From an uncultured Hungatella sp. (lineage in GTDB: Bacteria > Bacillota > Clostridia > Lachnospirales > Lachnospiraceae): a stretch of DNA of 7,083 nucleotides. Shown piece by piece: positions 1 through 5,547 of this stretch; the stretch's first letter is position 1, and every line of letters begins with the position of its first letter. The position numbers were made by a program, and so were the translations under genes. The notes beneath the pieces were generated by a model, which was not told the origin of the DNA, searched no databases, and saw only the letters and a program-made list of their open reading frames with translations. The DNA is taken from assembly GCA_959018155.1 (NCBI GenBank), contig CAUEKH010000124.1, positions 1 to 7,083 of the forward strand, in the 5' to 3' direction.

Positions 1-170
1 ATTTCACTGTCATACCGCTTTTTTAAACGCAGAACCGCCTTTCTCGCTGTCTCCTCATCCTGTTCCATGGCGGCGGCCAGCTGGCGCAGTTCCACGGAAT
101 TGCCCATGGTAAAGAGAACCGCCTCAACTACGGCCTCTGATCTCCGTTCTTCCTCTGTCACAGCCTTCAT
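1..170 (-). CDS. scpB: Segregation and condensation protein B, N-terminal part
   Basis: ScpB is the winged-helix kleisin-associated subunit of the SMC-ScpAB condensin, which compacts and helps segregate the chromosome. Only the first 56 codons lie in the window; the gene continues past the left edge. The peptide begins MKAVTEEERRSEAVVEAVLF and continues into a helix-rich stretch with ELRQLAAAME and a KAVLRLKKRY helix, which fits the first winged-helix domain of ScpB (family knowledge). The start ATG (170-168) overlaps the scpA stop codon as ATGA. A GAGGAGG ribosome site (184-178) lies 7 nt upstream, inside scpA, so the two genes are probably translationally coupled. The order scpA then scpB is the usual one in Firmicutes and supports the call despite the truncation. 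Confidence 0.9.
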   Translation of the reverse strand, partial: MKAVTEEERRSEAVVEAVLFTMGNSVELRQLAAAMEQDEETARKAVLRLKKRYDSE

Positions 171-937
171 CTCAGTTCCTCCTCTTCCCCCTCCGGTTCC
201 AGGGTTTCGATGAGCATATCGTCAAATAAATGTTCCTGGGTTAAATGGATTTTCCCAAGCTTCATCAGCTCCAGCAGCGCCAAAAAGGTGACGACCACCT
301 CGGTCTTGTCCGCCTGTCTCTCCAGCATTCCCCGAAAAGAGAACTTGCGATGGCGTCTGGCATACTCCATCACCGACGTGATCTTGTCCTCCAGGCTCAC
401 CGGCTCTTTCGTGATATTGCCGAACCGGCTTCTGACCGGGTCAATCCTGTCCTGGGTCCGCTTCATTACCGATTTAAATATCTCCTGAAGCTTTGCAAGA
501 GTCAACCCATCAAGCAGTCCGTCCAAATCGACAGGCGGCTCATACTTTGCCACCTCCGGCGGCACCGTCGGCGCCTTATAAAGAAGCCGGTCCGCTCCAA
601 TCTCCTTATCCTTCAGTTCCAGGGCCATGTATTTATAATACTTATATTCAAGGAGTCGGGCCACCAGTTCCGCTCTCGGGTCCTCCTCCTCTCCTTCCTC
701 GTTCACTTCCCTCGGAAGCAGCATCCGCGCCTTAATGTCAATCAGTGTGGCCGCCATCACCAGGAACTCGCTGACAATATTTAAGTCTTCTGTCTCCATG
801 TGGCTGACGTAATCGAGATACTGTTCCGTTATCACGACAATCGGAATATCGTAAATATTGATCTTATTCTTTTCTATTAAATGAAGCAGTAAGTCCAGAG
901 GCCCTTCAAAGTTCTCCAGCTTATAAGATATCCCCAT
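167..937 (-). CDS. scpA: Segregation and condensation protein A (kleisin)
   Basis: ScpA is the kleisin that bridges the two SMC heads and binds an ScpB dimer, forming the bacterial condensin on the nucleoid. The 256-residue protein has the family's N-terminal signature YKLENFEGPLDLLLHLIEKN (residues 5-24), the helical region that contacts the SMC neck. An acidic linker (around residues 79-86) follows, and then a C-terminal winged-helix segment (roughly residues 180-250) expected to bind the SMC head. Length is normal for the family. I chose the ATG at 937-935 because GGAGG (947-943) sits 5 nt upstream and the family signature starts just after it. The frame is open 25 codons further upstream, but that extension runs back to the end of the preceding gene and is not ScpA-like. 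It shares ATGA with scpB and lies 71 bp after the phosphoesterase gene, with its own promoter in that gap. Confidence 0.96.
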   Translation of the reverse strand: MGISYKLENFEGPLDLLLHLIEKNKINIYDIPIVVITEQYLDYVSHMETEDLNIVSEFLVMAATLIDIKARMLLPREVNEEGEEEDPRAELVARLLEYKYYKYMALELKDKEIGADRLLYKAPTVPPEVAKYEPPVDLDGLLDGLTLAKLQEIFKSVMKRTQDRIDPVRSRFGNITKEPVSLEDKITSVMEYARRHRKFSFRGMLERQADKTEVVVTFLALLELMKLGKIHLTQEHLFDDMLIETLEPEGEEEELR

Positions 938-977
938 AACTACCTCCAGTCTGCCTGGGTGGCAGGCGCTACCAATC

Positions 978-1006
978 AGTATACCAAATCTGGGGGCATC
1001 TGTAAA
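978..1006 (-). promoter_or_regulatory. Sigma-A-type promoter for scpA-scpB
   Basis: Read on the minus strand, TTTACA (1006-1001) and TATACT (983-978) are separated by exactly 17 bp; each differs from consensus at one position. Transcription would start near 971, giving a leader of about 34 nt to the scpA ATG. That leader carries a small hairpin, GCCTG/CAGGC with a 5-nt loop (953-967), ending 5 bp before the GGAGG. The promoter lies right behind the phosphoesterase stop codon, so scpAB can be transcribed apart from the upstream genes. Confidence 0.7.
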
Positions 1007-1008
1007 TA

Positions 1009-1878
1009 TCACATTTCTTTTCTTAATTCCACCACCACCACAGATGGTTTGTTGTTTAATCGGATATTGATGGAATGGGTTCCGAGGCCGCGGCTGACAA
1101 TCATGTATTTTCCATCCTCTTCAAATGTGCCGGCACAGCAGGGCACGAAAAACTGGTATTGAGGAGTCATGACACCGCCAAGGTATGGGAGACGGATCGT
1201 TCCTCCGTGGAAATGGCCGGAGAGCGTTAAATCGGCGCCCCACTGTCTGCAGGCATCGAAAAAAAGAGGGGAATGACACAACAGGATCTGGAAACGGTCC
1301 TGGCTGGCATCTCCTGCCTTTTTCGTGATCTCTTCAGCTTTCAGATGAGCGTGGCTGAATTTTTTATAGTAGCGTTCTTCCAAATCAATCCCACAGATCG
1401 AAACTCCATTTTCAAATGGTTCCCGGCTGTTTTGCAGATATTTGACGCCAAGCGACTGTAATAAGTGAACGTAATCTTCATACTGGCGGCCATATATCTG
1501 CCGCTCTCTTTTCATTCTTGTCTCGTGGTTTCCATTTCCATAAAAAACGGGGTAGCGGGCTGCGAGACCGCGGATCAGTTCAACAGGAACACGTAGATCG
1601 GCTCCTTCTCTGCTTACCATCATGTCACCGCCTATCAGGATGCAGTCGGGATTTACCGCTTCTATCGCGGCAAACAGGCGCTCATTTTTGACGCCGAATT
1701 CATGATTATGTAAGTCCGAGAGAAATACAAACGTGCAGTCTTTCGTTATCTTGTCAGTTTTAATCACGGTTCGGTCAATTACAAGCTGTTCTCTTTCGTA
1801 CTCAGAACGCAGCAGGCAGACTGCGCCTGCCACGGCCATGGCCGCTCCGGCTGTAAACCACATTTTTCTCTTCCTCAT
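1009..1878 (-). CDS. Membrane-anchored calcineurin-like metallophosphoesterase
   Basis: This is a 289-residue metallophosphoesterase with a full set of dimetal-site motifs: SDLH (D55, H57), GGD (D85), GNGNHE (N117, H118), a later CHSP histidine (H202) and GHFH (H222, H224). A hydrophobic N-terminal segment (about residues 7-23) after a basic MRKRK start suggests a single membrane anchor with the enzyme outside the cytoplasm. This matches the YaeI/YkuE-like group (family knowledge), some of whose members act on lipid-linked phosphates; the substrate here cannot be read from sequence. The ATG at 1878-1876 is preceded by GAGGAAAG (1890-1883). An overlapping ATG at 1882 is out of frame. It is probably cotranscribed with the small membrane gene upstream and with scpAB downstream. 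Confidence 0.9.
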   Translation of the reverse strand: MRKRKMWFTAGAAMAVAGAVCLLRSEYEREQLVIDRTVIKTDKITKDCTFVFLSDLHNHEFGVKNERLFAAIEAVNPDCILIGGDMMVSREGADLRVPVELIRGLAARYPVFYGNGNHETRMKRERQIYGRQYEDYVHLLQSLGVKYLQNSREPFENGVSICGIDLEERYYKKFSHAHLKAEEITKKAGDASQDRFQILLCHSPLFFDACRQWGADLTLSGHFHGGTIRLPYLGGVMTPQYQFFVPCCAGTFEEDGKYMIVSRGLGTHSINIRLNNKPSVVVVELRKEM

Positions 1879-1963
1879 TCATCTTTCCTCAGTCTTCATT
1901 TCGTTTGTAACATCATACACGGTTGCAGCCTTATCCGTCAAGATGGGACCGCCTTTATTTTTT
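1879..1963 (-). other. Possible frameshifted C-terminal tail of the small membrane protein
   Basis: After the A6 run (1963-1958) the +1 frame of the minus strand is open to a TGA at 1881-1879. It reads K-N-K-GGPILTDKAATVYDV and then TNEMKTEER, a plausible soluble charged tail. The stop is immediately followed by the phosphoesterase ATG at 1878, a spacing typical of neighbouring operon genes. It has no good start codon of its own. If the short 70-residue protein is the real product, this stretch is simply a 76-bp intergenic gap that carries the phosphoesterase ribosome site. Homopolymer indel, sequencing error and chance are all possible. Confidence 0.45.
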
Positions 1964-2167
1964 CCAGAGGAAATATTCTATACCGAGATTCGGCAATACT
2001 ACCAGCAGTCCAATCATCGCGCTCACTACCATGGTGCTGTTGCGGTAACCTTCGTACCCCGGCATCCCCGGCTGGGGCGGAACCGTAAACGCAAGGCGAT
2101 AAATCGACCCGGCTACGAGAATAAAACAAATAGAATAAAATATTATATTCCAAATCACTCTTTTCAT
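1955..2167 (-). CDS. Small two-helix membrane protein, possibly truncated by a frameshift
   Basis: I do not recognise a family. As read, the gene encodes 70 residues with two hydrophobic segments (about 4-22 and 46-66) joined by a Pro/Gly-rich loop (PQPGMPGYEGYRN), ending in FLWKK. The basic ends suggest both termini face the cytoplasm. I chose the ATG at 2167-2165 because AAGGAGG (2183-2177) lies 9 nt upstream; an earlier in-frame start at 2203 would sit inside the promoter. The stop TAA directly follows an A6 run (1963-1958). If that run had five A residues, the frame would continue to a TGA at 1881-1879, flush with the phosphoesterase ATG, giving a 95-residue protein. The gene heads the operon and is divergent from the regulator at 2263. 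Confidence 0.65.
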   Translation of the reverse strand: MKRVIWNIIFYSICFILVAGSIYRLAFTVPPQPGMPGYEGYRNSTMVVSAMIGLLVVLPNLGIEYFLWKK

Positions 2168-2184
2168 GCTCCTGAACCTCCTTA

Positions 2185-2214
2185 TTTTCATACTATATAC
2201 CACTTATGGATAAT
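2185..2214 (+). promoter_or_regulatory. Weak candidate promoter for the Cro/C1-type regulator
   Basis: TTTTCA (2185-2190) and GATAAT (2209-2214) are 18 bp apart, matching 4 and 5 of 6 consensus positions. Transcription would start near 2221, about 42 nt before the regulator ATG. This candidate overlaps the opposite-facing promoter of the small membrane gene almost completely, so the two could compete. A second GATAAT at 2226-2231 is an alternative -10 with a poorer -35. Confidence 0.35.
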
Positions 2215-2220
2215 ATGCAA
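2192..2220 (-). promoter_or_regulatory. Promoter for the small membrane protein operon
   Basis: On the minus strand, TTGCAT (2220-2215) and TATAGT (2197-2192) are 17 bp apart, matching 4 and 5 of 6 consensus positions. The predicted start near 2185 falls only a couple of bases before the AAGGAGG ribosome site, so the leader would be very short. The promoter lies in the divergent region shared with the regulator gene. Confidence 0.55.
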
Positions 2221-2231
2221 TACTGGATAAT
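2207..2231. repeat. TGGATAAT direct repeat in the divergent promoter region
   Basis: The octamer TGGATAAT occurs at 2207-2214 and again at 2224-2231, a 17-bp period, with TAT or TAC just before each copy. One copy lies in the -35/-10 spacer of the leftward promoter and the other just upstream of its -35. Both could contribute -10 elements to rightward transcription. The placement suits a regulator-binding site, but this is inference from position only. Confidence 0.4.
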
Positions 2232-2262
2232 CACTGTTTAATAATGGAAAGAGGTGACAATC

Positions 2263-2496
2263 ATGATTGTTTATGACAGATTATGGGAAACCATGAAAAA
2301 GAAGAAAATCAGCAAGTATTATCTGATCCGTTACTGTAATGTCAGCGCCGGTCAGCTTGGCCGGTTGAAAAAGAACTGTTTCGTATCAACTCATACCATC
2401 AATATGCTCTGCAATCTGCTAAACTGCGGGGTTGAGGATATTATGGAATTCATACCTGATACTCAGGAAAATGGAGAAGAACAGAGAGACAGCTGA
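2263..2496 (+). CDS. Small Cro/C1-type (XRE, HTH_26-like) transcriptional regulator
   Basis: This is a 77-residue DNA-binding protein. Residues 16-63 fit the Cro/C1-type fold with the pattern of the HTH_26 group: ISKYYLIRYCNVSAGQL, then RLKKN, then STHTINMLCNLLNCGVEDIM, followed by EFIPD. A short acidic tail (QENGEEQRDS) ends the protein, and there is no second domain. The ATG at 2263 is chosen because AGAGGTG (2250-2256) lies at the right distance; the GTG at 2254 is in frame but falls inside that ribosome site. It is divergent from the small membrane protein operon and may regulate that operon and itself through the intervening DNA (inference). Its stop codon lies just past the left arm of the downstream hairpin. 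Confidence 0.88.
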   Translation: MIVYDRLWETMKKKKISKYYLIRYCNVSAGQLGRLKKNCFVSTHTINMLCNLLNCGVEDIMEFIPDTQENGEEQRDS

Positions 2497-2522
2497 TTCC
2501 GTCAGAACCCTGCTGTCTCTCT
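2483..2522. terminator. Hairpin between convergent genes, probable bidirectional terminator
   Basis: AGAGAGACAGC (2483-2493) pairs perfectly with GCTGTCTCTCT (2512-2522), an 11-bp stem around an 18-nt loop that can form an inner TGA/TCA pairing. It sits between the regulator (stop at 2494-2496) and the carboxypeptidase (stop at 2532-2534), both of which end here. Its left arm is inside the last codons of the regulator. The following sequence is pyrimidine-rich in both directions (TTCCTATCTC rightward, GTTCTTCTCC leftward) but lacks a clean T run, so efficiency is uncertain. Confidence 0.6.
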
Positions 2523-2531
2523 TCCTATCTC

Positions 2532-3989
2532 TTACTGCACCCAGATTCCCGCTTCATTCAGCTTAAATCCATCCGGAGTCACCGTATTTCTCATCATCGC
2601 TCCGTCCGCTCCCAGATAAAACCAGTTCCCGTCACTTTCCACCCAGGAATTTTTTGCCATAGCCCCGCTGGATTTAAAGTAATACCACGCGTCATTGGTG
2701 AAATGGCGCCAGCCCGTAGCCATGACAGTGTCGGAATCAAACCAGTAGTCATTTCCATCAATCGTCAGCCATTCATTGGAAGCTTTGCGGCCATCCGGCT
2801 TTATAAAATACCAGGAATTTCCCTCCTGCCCCCATTTGGCCAGGGCAGAATTTCCGTTTTTAATGGCAAATCCGTAGTCGAGAAGCGCCTTCGTATCCTC
2901 ATACTGGGTGGATTTGCTCTTCATCACCACCGCAATCAGACGGTTTCCGTCTTTCTCCACACACGTCACAAGAGTGTTCCCTGCAAGAGAGGTATAGCCC
3001 GTTTTCCCTCCGATAATTCCCGGATAGTATCTGGAATCTTTGGGATTTACCATCTTATGCCCCATGGTAATCGTCCTGGCGGCGGCTTTTTTCGTGGCTG
3101 GGATCTGATAACTGAGCGTTGAGGCCACCGTCGCAACCGTGGAATTCGCAAATGCCGCTCTTGCGATCAGAGCCATATCATGCGGAGTCGTATAGTGCTC
3201 CGAGTTATTTAAACCGTTGGGATTGACAAAATGGGTGCCGGTACAGCCCAGAGACTTTGCCTTTTCGTTCATTAAATCCGCAAACGCGCTGATACTCCCG
3301 GCCGTATGCTCTGCCAGCCCGTTCGCCACCTCATTGGCTGATTTTAACATAAGACCGTACAGCGACTGCCTTACCGTGAGGGTGTCCCCTTCCACCAGCC
3401 CCAGGGTTACCGCCCCCGATTCAAGGTTCGTGACAGCCGTTTTGGAATAGGTAACCGTATCGTCAAGATTACATCGTTCCGCGACTAAGAGGGCTGTCAT
3501 CAGCTTCGTGATGCTGGCCGGATAATACCGGGTATCCGCGTTTTTCGAGTAGATCAGAGTCCCTGTAGCGGCATCCATAAGAACCGCTCCCTGAGACTGA
3601 ATTTCAGGAACTGTGACGGTATTGATCGTCGAACTTCCTCCCGTACCGCCGGAAACGGACGGGCCCGAAATCCCGTTTGCCCCGCCTGGCCCGGACGCCC
3701 CCGCCTGATTCGACGTACCGCCCGGCCCTGCTGATGTGCCTGCGCCATTCTGGCCCGTTTGTACGCCTGCGCCGCTCTGGCCCGTCTGTACGCCCGCGCC
3801 GTTCTGGCCCGTTTGCGCATCAATACCGCCCGGCCCCCGATTCTGGCTGTCTCCGGCTTCCGGTCCGGAAGCCGCGCCATTATTTCCCTGTAATGGAGAT
3901 ACCAGCGGAATCTCTGCATAGGCAGGGATTGACGCCAGAAGGCTGAACGTAACCACAATACTCCATAATCTGTTAAACCGTTTCTTCAT
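2532..3989 (-). CDS. Secreted D-alanyl-D-alanine carboxypeptidase with C-terminal wall-binding repeats
   Basis: This is a 485-residue serine peptidase of family S11 (DacA/DacF/PBP5-like) that trims the terminal D-Ala from peptidoglycan stem peptides. A signal peptide (residues 1-25, ending IPAYA) is followed by a Gly/Ala/Gln-rich linker (about 31-120) holding three 9-residue repeats (59-85). The catalytic domain (about 128-375) has SITK (nucleophile S159, K162), SAN (S217-N219) and KTG (K329-G331), so it should be active. Residues about 385-485 carry aromatic/Gly repeats such as WYFIKPDG, DYWFDSD, WYYFKSSGAM and WFYLGADGAM, the choline-binding-type wall-anchoring repeats. The ATG at 3989 has GGGAG 9 nt upstream and gives a clean signal peptide; the in-frame ATG ten codons earlier (4019) lacks this. 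It is probably monocistronic, with a terminator upstream of its promoter and a convergent hairpin behind it. Confidence 0.94.
   Translation of the reverse strand: MKKRFNRLWSIVVTFSLLASIPAYAEIPLVSPLQGNNGAASGPEAGDSQNRGPGGIDAQTGQNGAGVQTGQSGAGVQTGQNGAGTSAGPGGTSNQAGASGPGGANGISGPSVSGGTGGSSTINTVTVPEIQSQGAVLMDAATGTLIYSKNADTRYYPASITKLMTALLVAERCNLDDTVTYSKTAVTNLESGAVTLGLVEGDTLTVRQSLYGLMLKSANEVANGLAEHTAGSISAFADLMNEKAKSLGCTGTHFVNPNGLNNSEHYTTPHDMALIARAAFANSTVATVASTLSYQIPATKKAAARTITMGHKMVNPKDSRYYPGIIGGKTGYTSLAGNTLVTCVEKDGNRLIAVVMKSKSTQYEDTKALLDYGFAIKNGNSALAKWGQEGNSWYFIKPDGRKASNEWLTIDGNDYWFDSDTVMATGWRHFTNDAWYYFKSSGAMAKNSWVESDGNWFYLGADGAMMRNTVTPDGFKLNEAGIWVQ
3735..3815 (-). repeat. Three 27-bp tandem repeats in the carboxypeptidase linker
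   Basis: Units at 3735-3761, 3762-3788 and 3789-3815 each encode a 9-residue QTGQ(N/S)GAG(V/T) motif, residues 59-85 of the protein. The last two units differ at only three bases; the first is more diverged, mainly at its left end. The array is in frame, so gain or loss of a unit would change linker length without breaking the enzyme. The surrounding linker is GC-rich and of low complexity. Confidence 0.85.
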
Positions 3990-4076
3990 AATTATAATCT
4001 CCCGTATCTTTATTCCCATTAGCAGCGAACCCGGCTGAAATCCGAAAAATCAGTTGCCTCTGCTGCCATTAGAAAC

Positions 4077-4085
4077 AGTATAACA
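4077..4085 (-). promoter_or_regulatory. Extended -10 promoter for the carboxypeptidase gene
   Basis: On the minus strand, TGTTATACT (4085-4077) is an extended -10 (TG-N-TATACT). No good -35 lies 17 bp upstream, which is common for extended -10 promoters. The start would be near 4070, about 80 nt before the ATG at 3989. The leader contains complementary ends, GCAGC (4022-4026) and GCTGC (4062-4066), with an inner CTGA/TCAG pair (4035-4053), so it could fold into a long imperfect stem. A separate TTGACA at 4147-4142 lacks a convincing -10. Apart from these elements, nothing was found between 3990 and 4207. Confidence 0.5.
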
Positions 4086-4207
4086 CAGTTCCCGCCAGAT
4101 ACGGCTTAAAATTTTCTTACAATCCCGGGCCCCTGTTTACCTGTCAACAGGACCCGTCTTCCCGCAAAACGATAACCTGCACGCTCCGCGCAGAAGTCAC
4201 CGTCTTC

Positions 4208-4254
4208 AAAAAAATACCAGAGGCCGCCGTATCTGCCATACAGACGCCTCTGGT
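4208..4254 (-). terminator. Intrinsic terminator of the SIR2-export-Nudix gene set
   Basis: On the minus strand, ACCAGAGGC (4254-4246) pairs perfectly with GCCTCTGGT (4224-4216). The 21-nt loop can itself form a GTAT/ATAC stem (4229-4241). One A after the stem, a run of seven T residues (4214-4208) follows. It begins 10 bp beyond the Nudix stop codon and faces the right way to end that transcript, insulating the carboxypeptidase gene. Confidence 0.92.
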
Positions 4255-4264
4255 CCTAACTTCT

Positions 4265-4957
4265 TCAATCAATCTGCTCTTCGTACTCCCTGCGCATCTC
4301 TTCCAGTCTGTCGAGAGCCATATTCAGAATCAATGCGTGGTCAAAAGCAAGTTCTTCCTTGTCCTCCACATCAATTGCAGGCAGCAGTTCCGTGTGCACC
4401 TGCTTCTTCCACATCAGCCCGCAGAGTTCATACCCCTCCGTCACACGGTAGCCGATAAAAATATGGCGTTCTTCATTTTCAATCGTAAGCGAATACGTAG
4501 CGCCATTCTCCAAATCGGAAATCTTTCTCTTCTTCACCTTAAACCATACGGCCTCTGAAGCGTCATCTCCGGCTTCCGGAATCAGTTCATTCTTTGGCAC
4601 CGCCGCCATAAAAGAAACCGAAATGATTCTCGTACGCGGATCTCTCTTCACGTCGCCCCACGTATACAGCTGCTCCAGGCAGATTCCGCTTAATCCGGTC
4701 TCCTCCTCCAGTTCCCTGGCAGCTGCCTCCTCCAGGGATTCGTCCATGTTGACAAATCCTCCGGGAATTGCCCACTGACGGATACAGGGGTGATTCCTGC
4801 GCCGGATGAGCAGCAGTTCCGGTTCTTCATCCTCCATTTCCGTATCCACCGCAAAAATCAGGGTGTCCACCGTAACAGAAGGGCGCTCATAATCACCGGG
4901 CCGGTACTTTGCCAGAAATTCCTTTTCCGTCAACCCCTCTTCATTTTTAAGTTCCAT
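4265..4957 (-). CDS. Nudix hydrolase, NadM-like subgroup
   Basis: This 230-residue Nudix enzyme should hydrolyse a nucleoside diphosphate linked to another moiety. The Nudix box is complete at residues 67-89: G67, E73, then REL-E-EE-T-G-L (R81 to L89, catalytic E85 and E86). The segment QLYTWGDVKRDPRTRIISVS (96-115) and the late AFDHALI (204-210) resemble the NadM-like/NrtR-like Nudix group, linked to ADP-ribose and NAD metabolism (family knowledge). The C-terminal part (about 140-230) is not clearly a DNA-binding winged helix, so a regulator role is less likely but not excluded. The ATG at 4957 has GGAGG 9 nt upstream; the longer in-frame start would overlap the preceding gene. It lies 22 bp after the small membrane export-type gene and is followed by a strong terminator. 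Confidence 0.9.
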   Translation of the reverse strand: MELKNEEGLTEKEFLAKYRPGDYERPSVTVDTLIFAVDTEMEDEEPELLLIRRRNHPCIRQWAIPGGFVNMDESLEEAAARELEEETGLSGICLEQLYTWGDVKRDPRTRIISVSFMAAVPKNELIPEAGDDASEAVWFKVKKRKISDLENGATYSLTIENEERHIFIGYRVTEGYELCGLMWKKQVHTELLPAIDVEDKEELAFDHALILNMALDRLEEMRREYEEQID

Positions 4958-4979
4958 AGATGTCTTCCTCCTTCCAGTC

Positions 4980-5459
4980 CTAAAAAATGACAGAATTAAG
5001 TGCTCCCAAAACCCCGACACTGGCAAGGCCCATAATAACGCCTGCCAGAAGGACGCCGCCCATCACAGCAAGAATACTGGATTTAAAACCAATATCGAGT
5101 AAACTGGCTGCCAGTGTTCCGGTCCACGCCCCGGTTCCGGGAAGAGGAATTCCGACAAACAGCAGGAGTGCAACGAATAAGCCTTTCCCGGCCTTCGCCT
5201 GCAGCTTCTCCCCGCCATGCTCTCCTTTTTCCAGACACCACGTAAAAAAGCCGCCAATCACAGGCTTGTCCGCACCCCACTCCAGTACCTTTCTTGCAAA
5301 TAAATAAATGATCGGTACCGGCAGCATATTGCCGACAATGGCAATGATATAGGACTCCAGCAGAGGAAGCCCCATGAGTTGTGAGTAGGGAATCGCACCC
5401 CTAAGCTCAATCAGCGGCACCATAGATATCAGAAACACTATCAAATACTTTTGTAACAT
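4980..5459 (-). CDS. COG2426-type small integral membrane protein (annotated family: putative small multidrug export)
   Basis: This 159-residue polytopic membrane protein resembles the Sm_multidrug_ex/COG2426 family. Recognisable features are VPLIELRGAIP near the N-terminus (residues 14-24), GNMLPVPIIYLFAR (43-56), and GIPLPGTGAWTG (103-114) at the start of a membrane segment. Hydrophobic stretches lie at about 4-19, 36-54, 94-120 and 128-152, with a charged cytoplasmic-type loop (about 75-92) between. The family name implies drug export, but to my knowledge transport is poorly supported, so the substrate should be left open. The ATG at 5459-5457 has AAAGGAA upstream. The gene is 22 bp before the Nudix gene, probably cotranscribed with it, and has its own promoter after the SIR2 gene. 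Confidence 0.85.
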   Translation of the reverse strand: MLQKYLIVFLISMVPLIELRGAIPYSQLMGLPLLESYIIAIVGNMLPVPIIYLFARKVLEWGADKPVIGGFFTWCLEKGEHGGEKLQAKAGKGLFVALLLFVGIPLPGTGAWTGTLAASLLDIGFKSSILAVMGGVLLAGVIMGLASVGVLGALNSVIF

Positions 5460-5493
5460 CGTTCAATTCCTTTCATAAAAAGTCTGCCATTAT

Positions 5494-5522
5494 ACTATAC
5501 ACAAACTTTCAGAAGCATTCAA
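5494..5522 (-). promoter_or_regulatory. Promoter for the export-type gene and Nudix gene
   Basis: On the minus strand, TTGAAT (5522-5517) and TATAGT (5499-5494) are 17 bp apart, matching 4 and 5 of 6 consensus positions; an overlapping TATAAT (5494-5489) follows. The start would be near 5487, about 28 nt before the ATG. A short CTTTT/AAAAG hairpin (5524-5537) lies just upstream but has no T run, so it is not a convincing SIR2 terminator and read-through is possible. Confidence 0.65.
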
Positions 5523-5547
5523 CCTTTTTATGAAAAGATTAGAATTT

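Noticed and set aside
245..784. A long plus-strand open frame opposite scpA.
   Set aside because: It is antisense to a clear ScpA with family motifs, rich in His/Arg/Pro/Leu as expected of a shadow frame, and has no ribosome site.
1938..2153. A 71-codon minus-strand frame overlapping the small membrane gene.
   Set aside because: It lacks a ribosome site and a coherent hydrophobic pattern; the overlapping frame starting at 2167 has AAGGAGG and two clear membrane helices.
4140..4239. A 31-codon minus-strand frame starting MADTAASGIF with an AGAGG upstream.
   Set aside because: It begins inside the terminator loop and runs through its T tract; the composition resembles nothing and no promoter precedes it.
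4106..4255. A 49-codon open frame on the minus strand containing GLWYFFEDG, resembling a wall-binding repeat, upstream of the carboxypeptidase gene.
   Set aside because: Its first part is the intrinsic terminator stem and T run (the WYFF residues come from that), it has no start codon with a ribosome site, and a frame of this length is not unlikely by chance.
5524..5537. CTTTT/AAAAG hairpin after the SIR2 gene as a terminator.
   Set aside because: The stem is only five AT-rich pairs and no T run follows on the minus strand.
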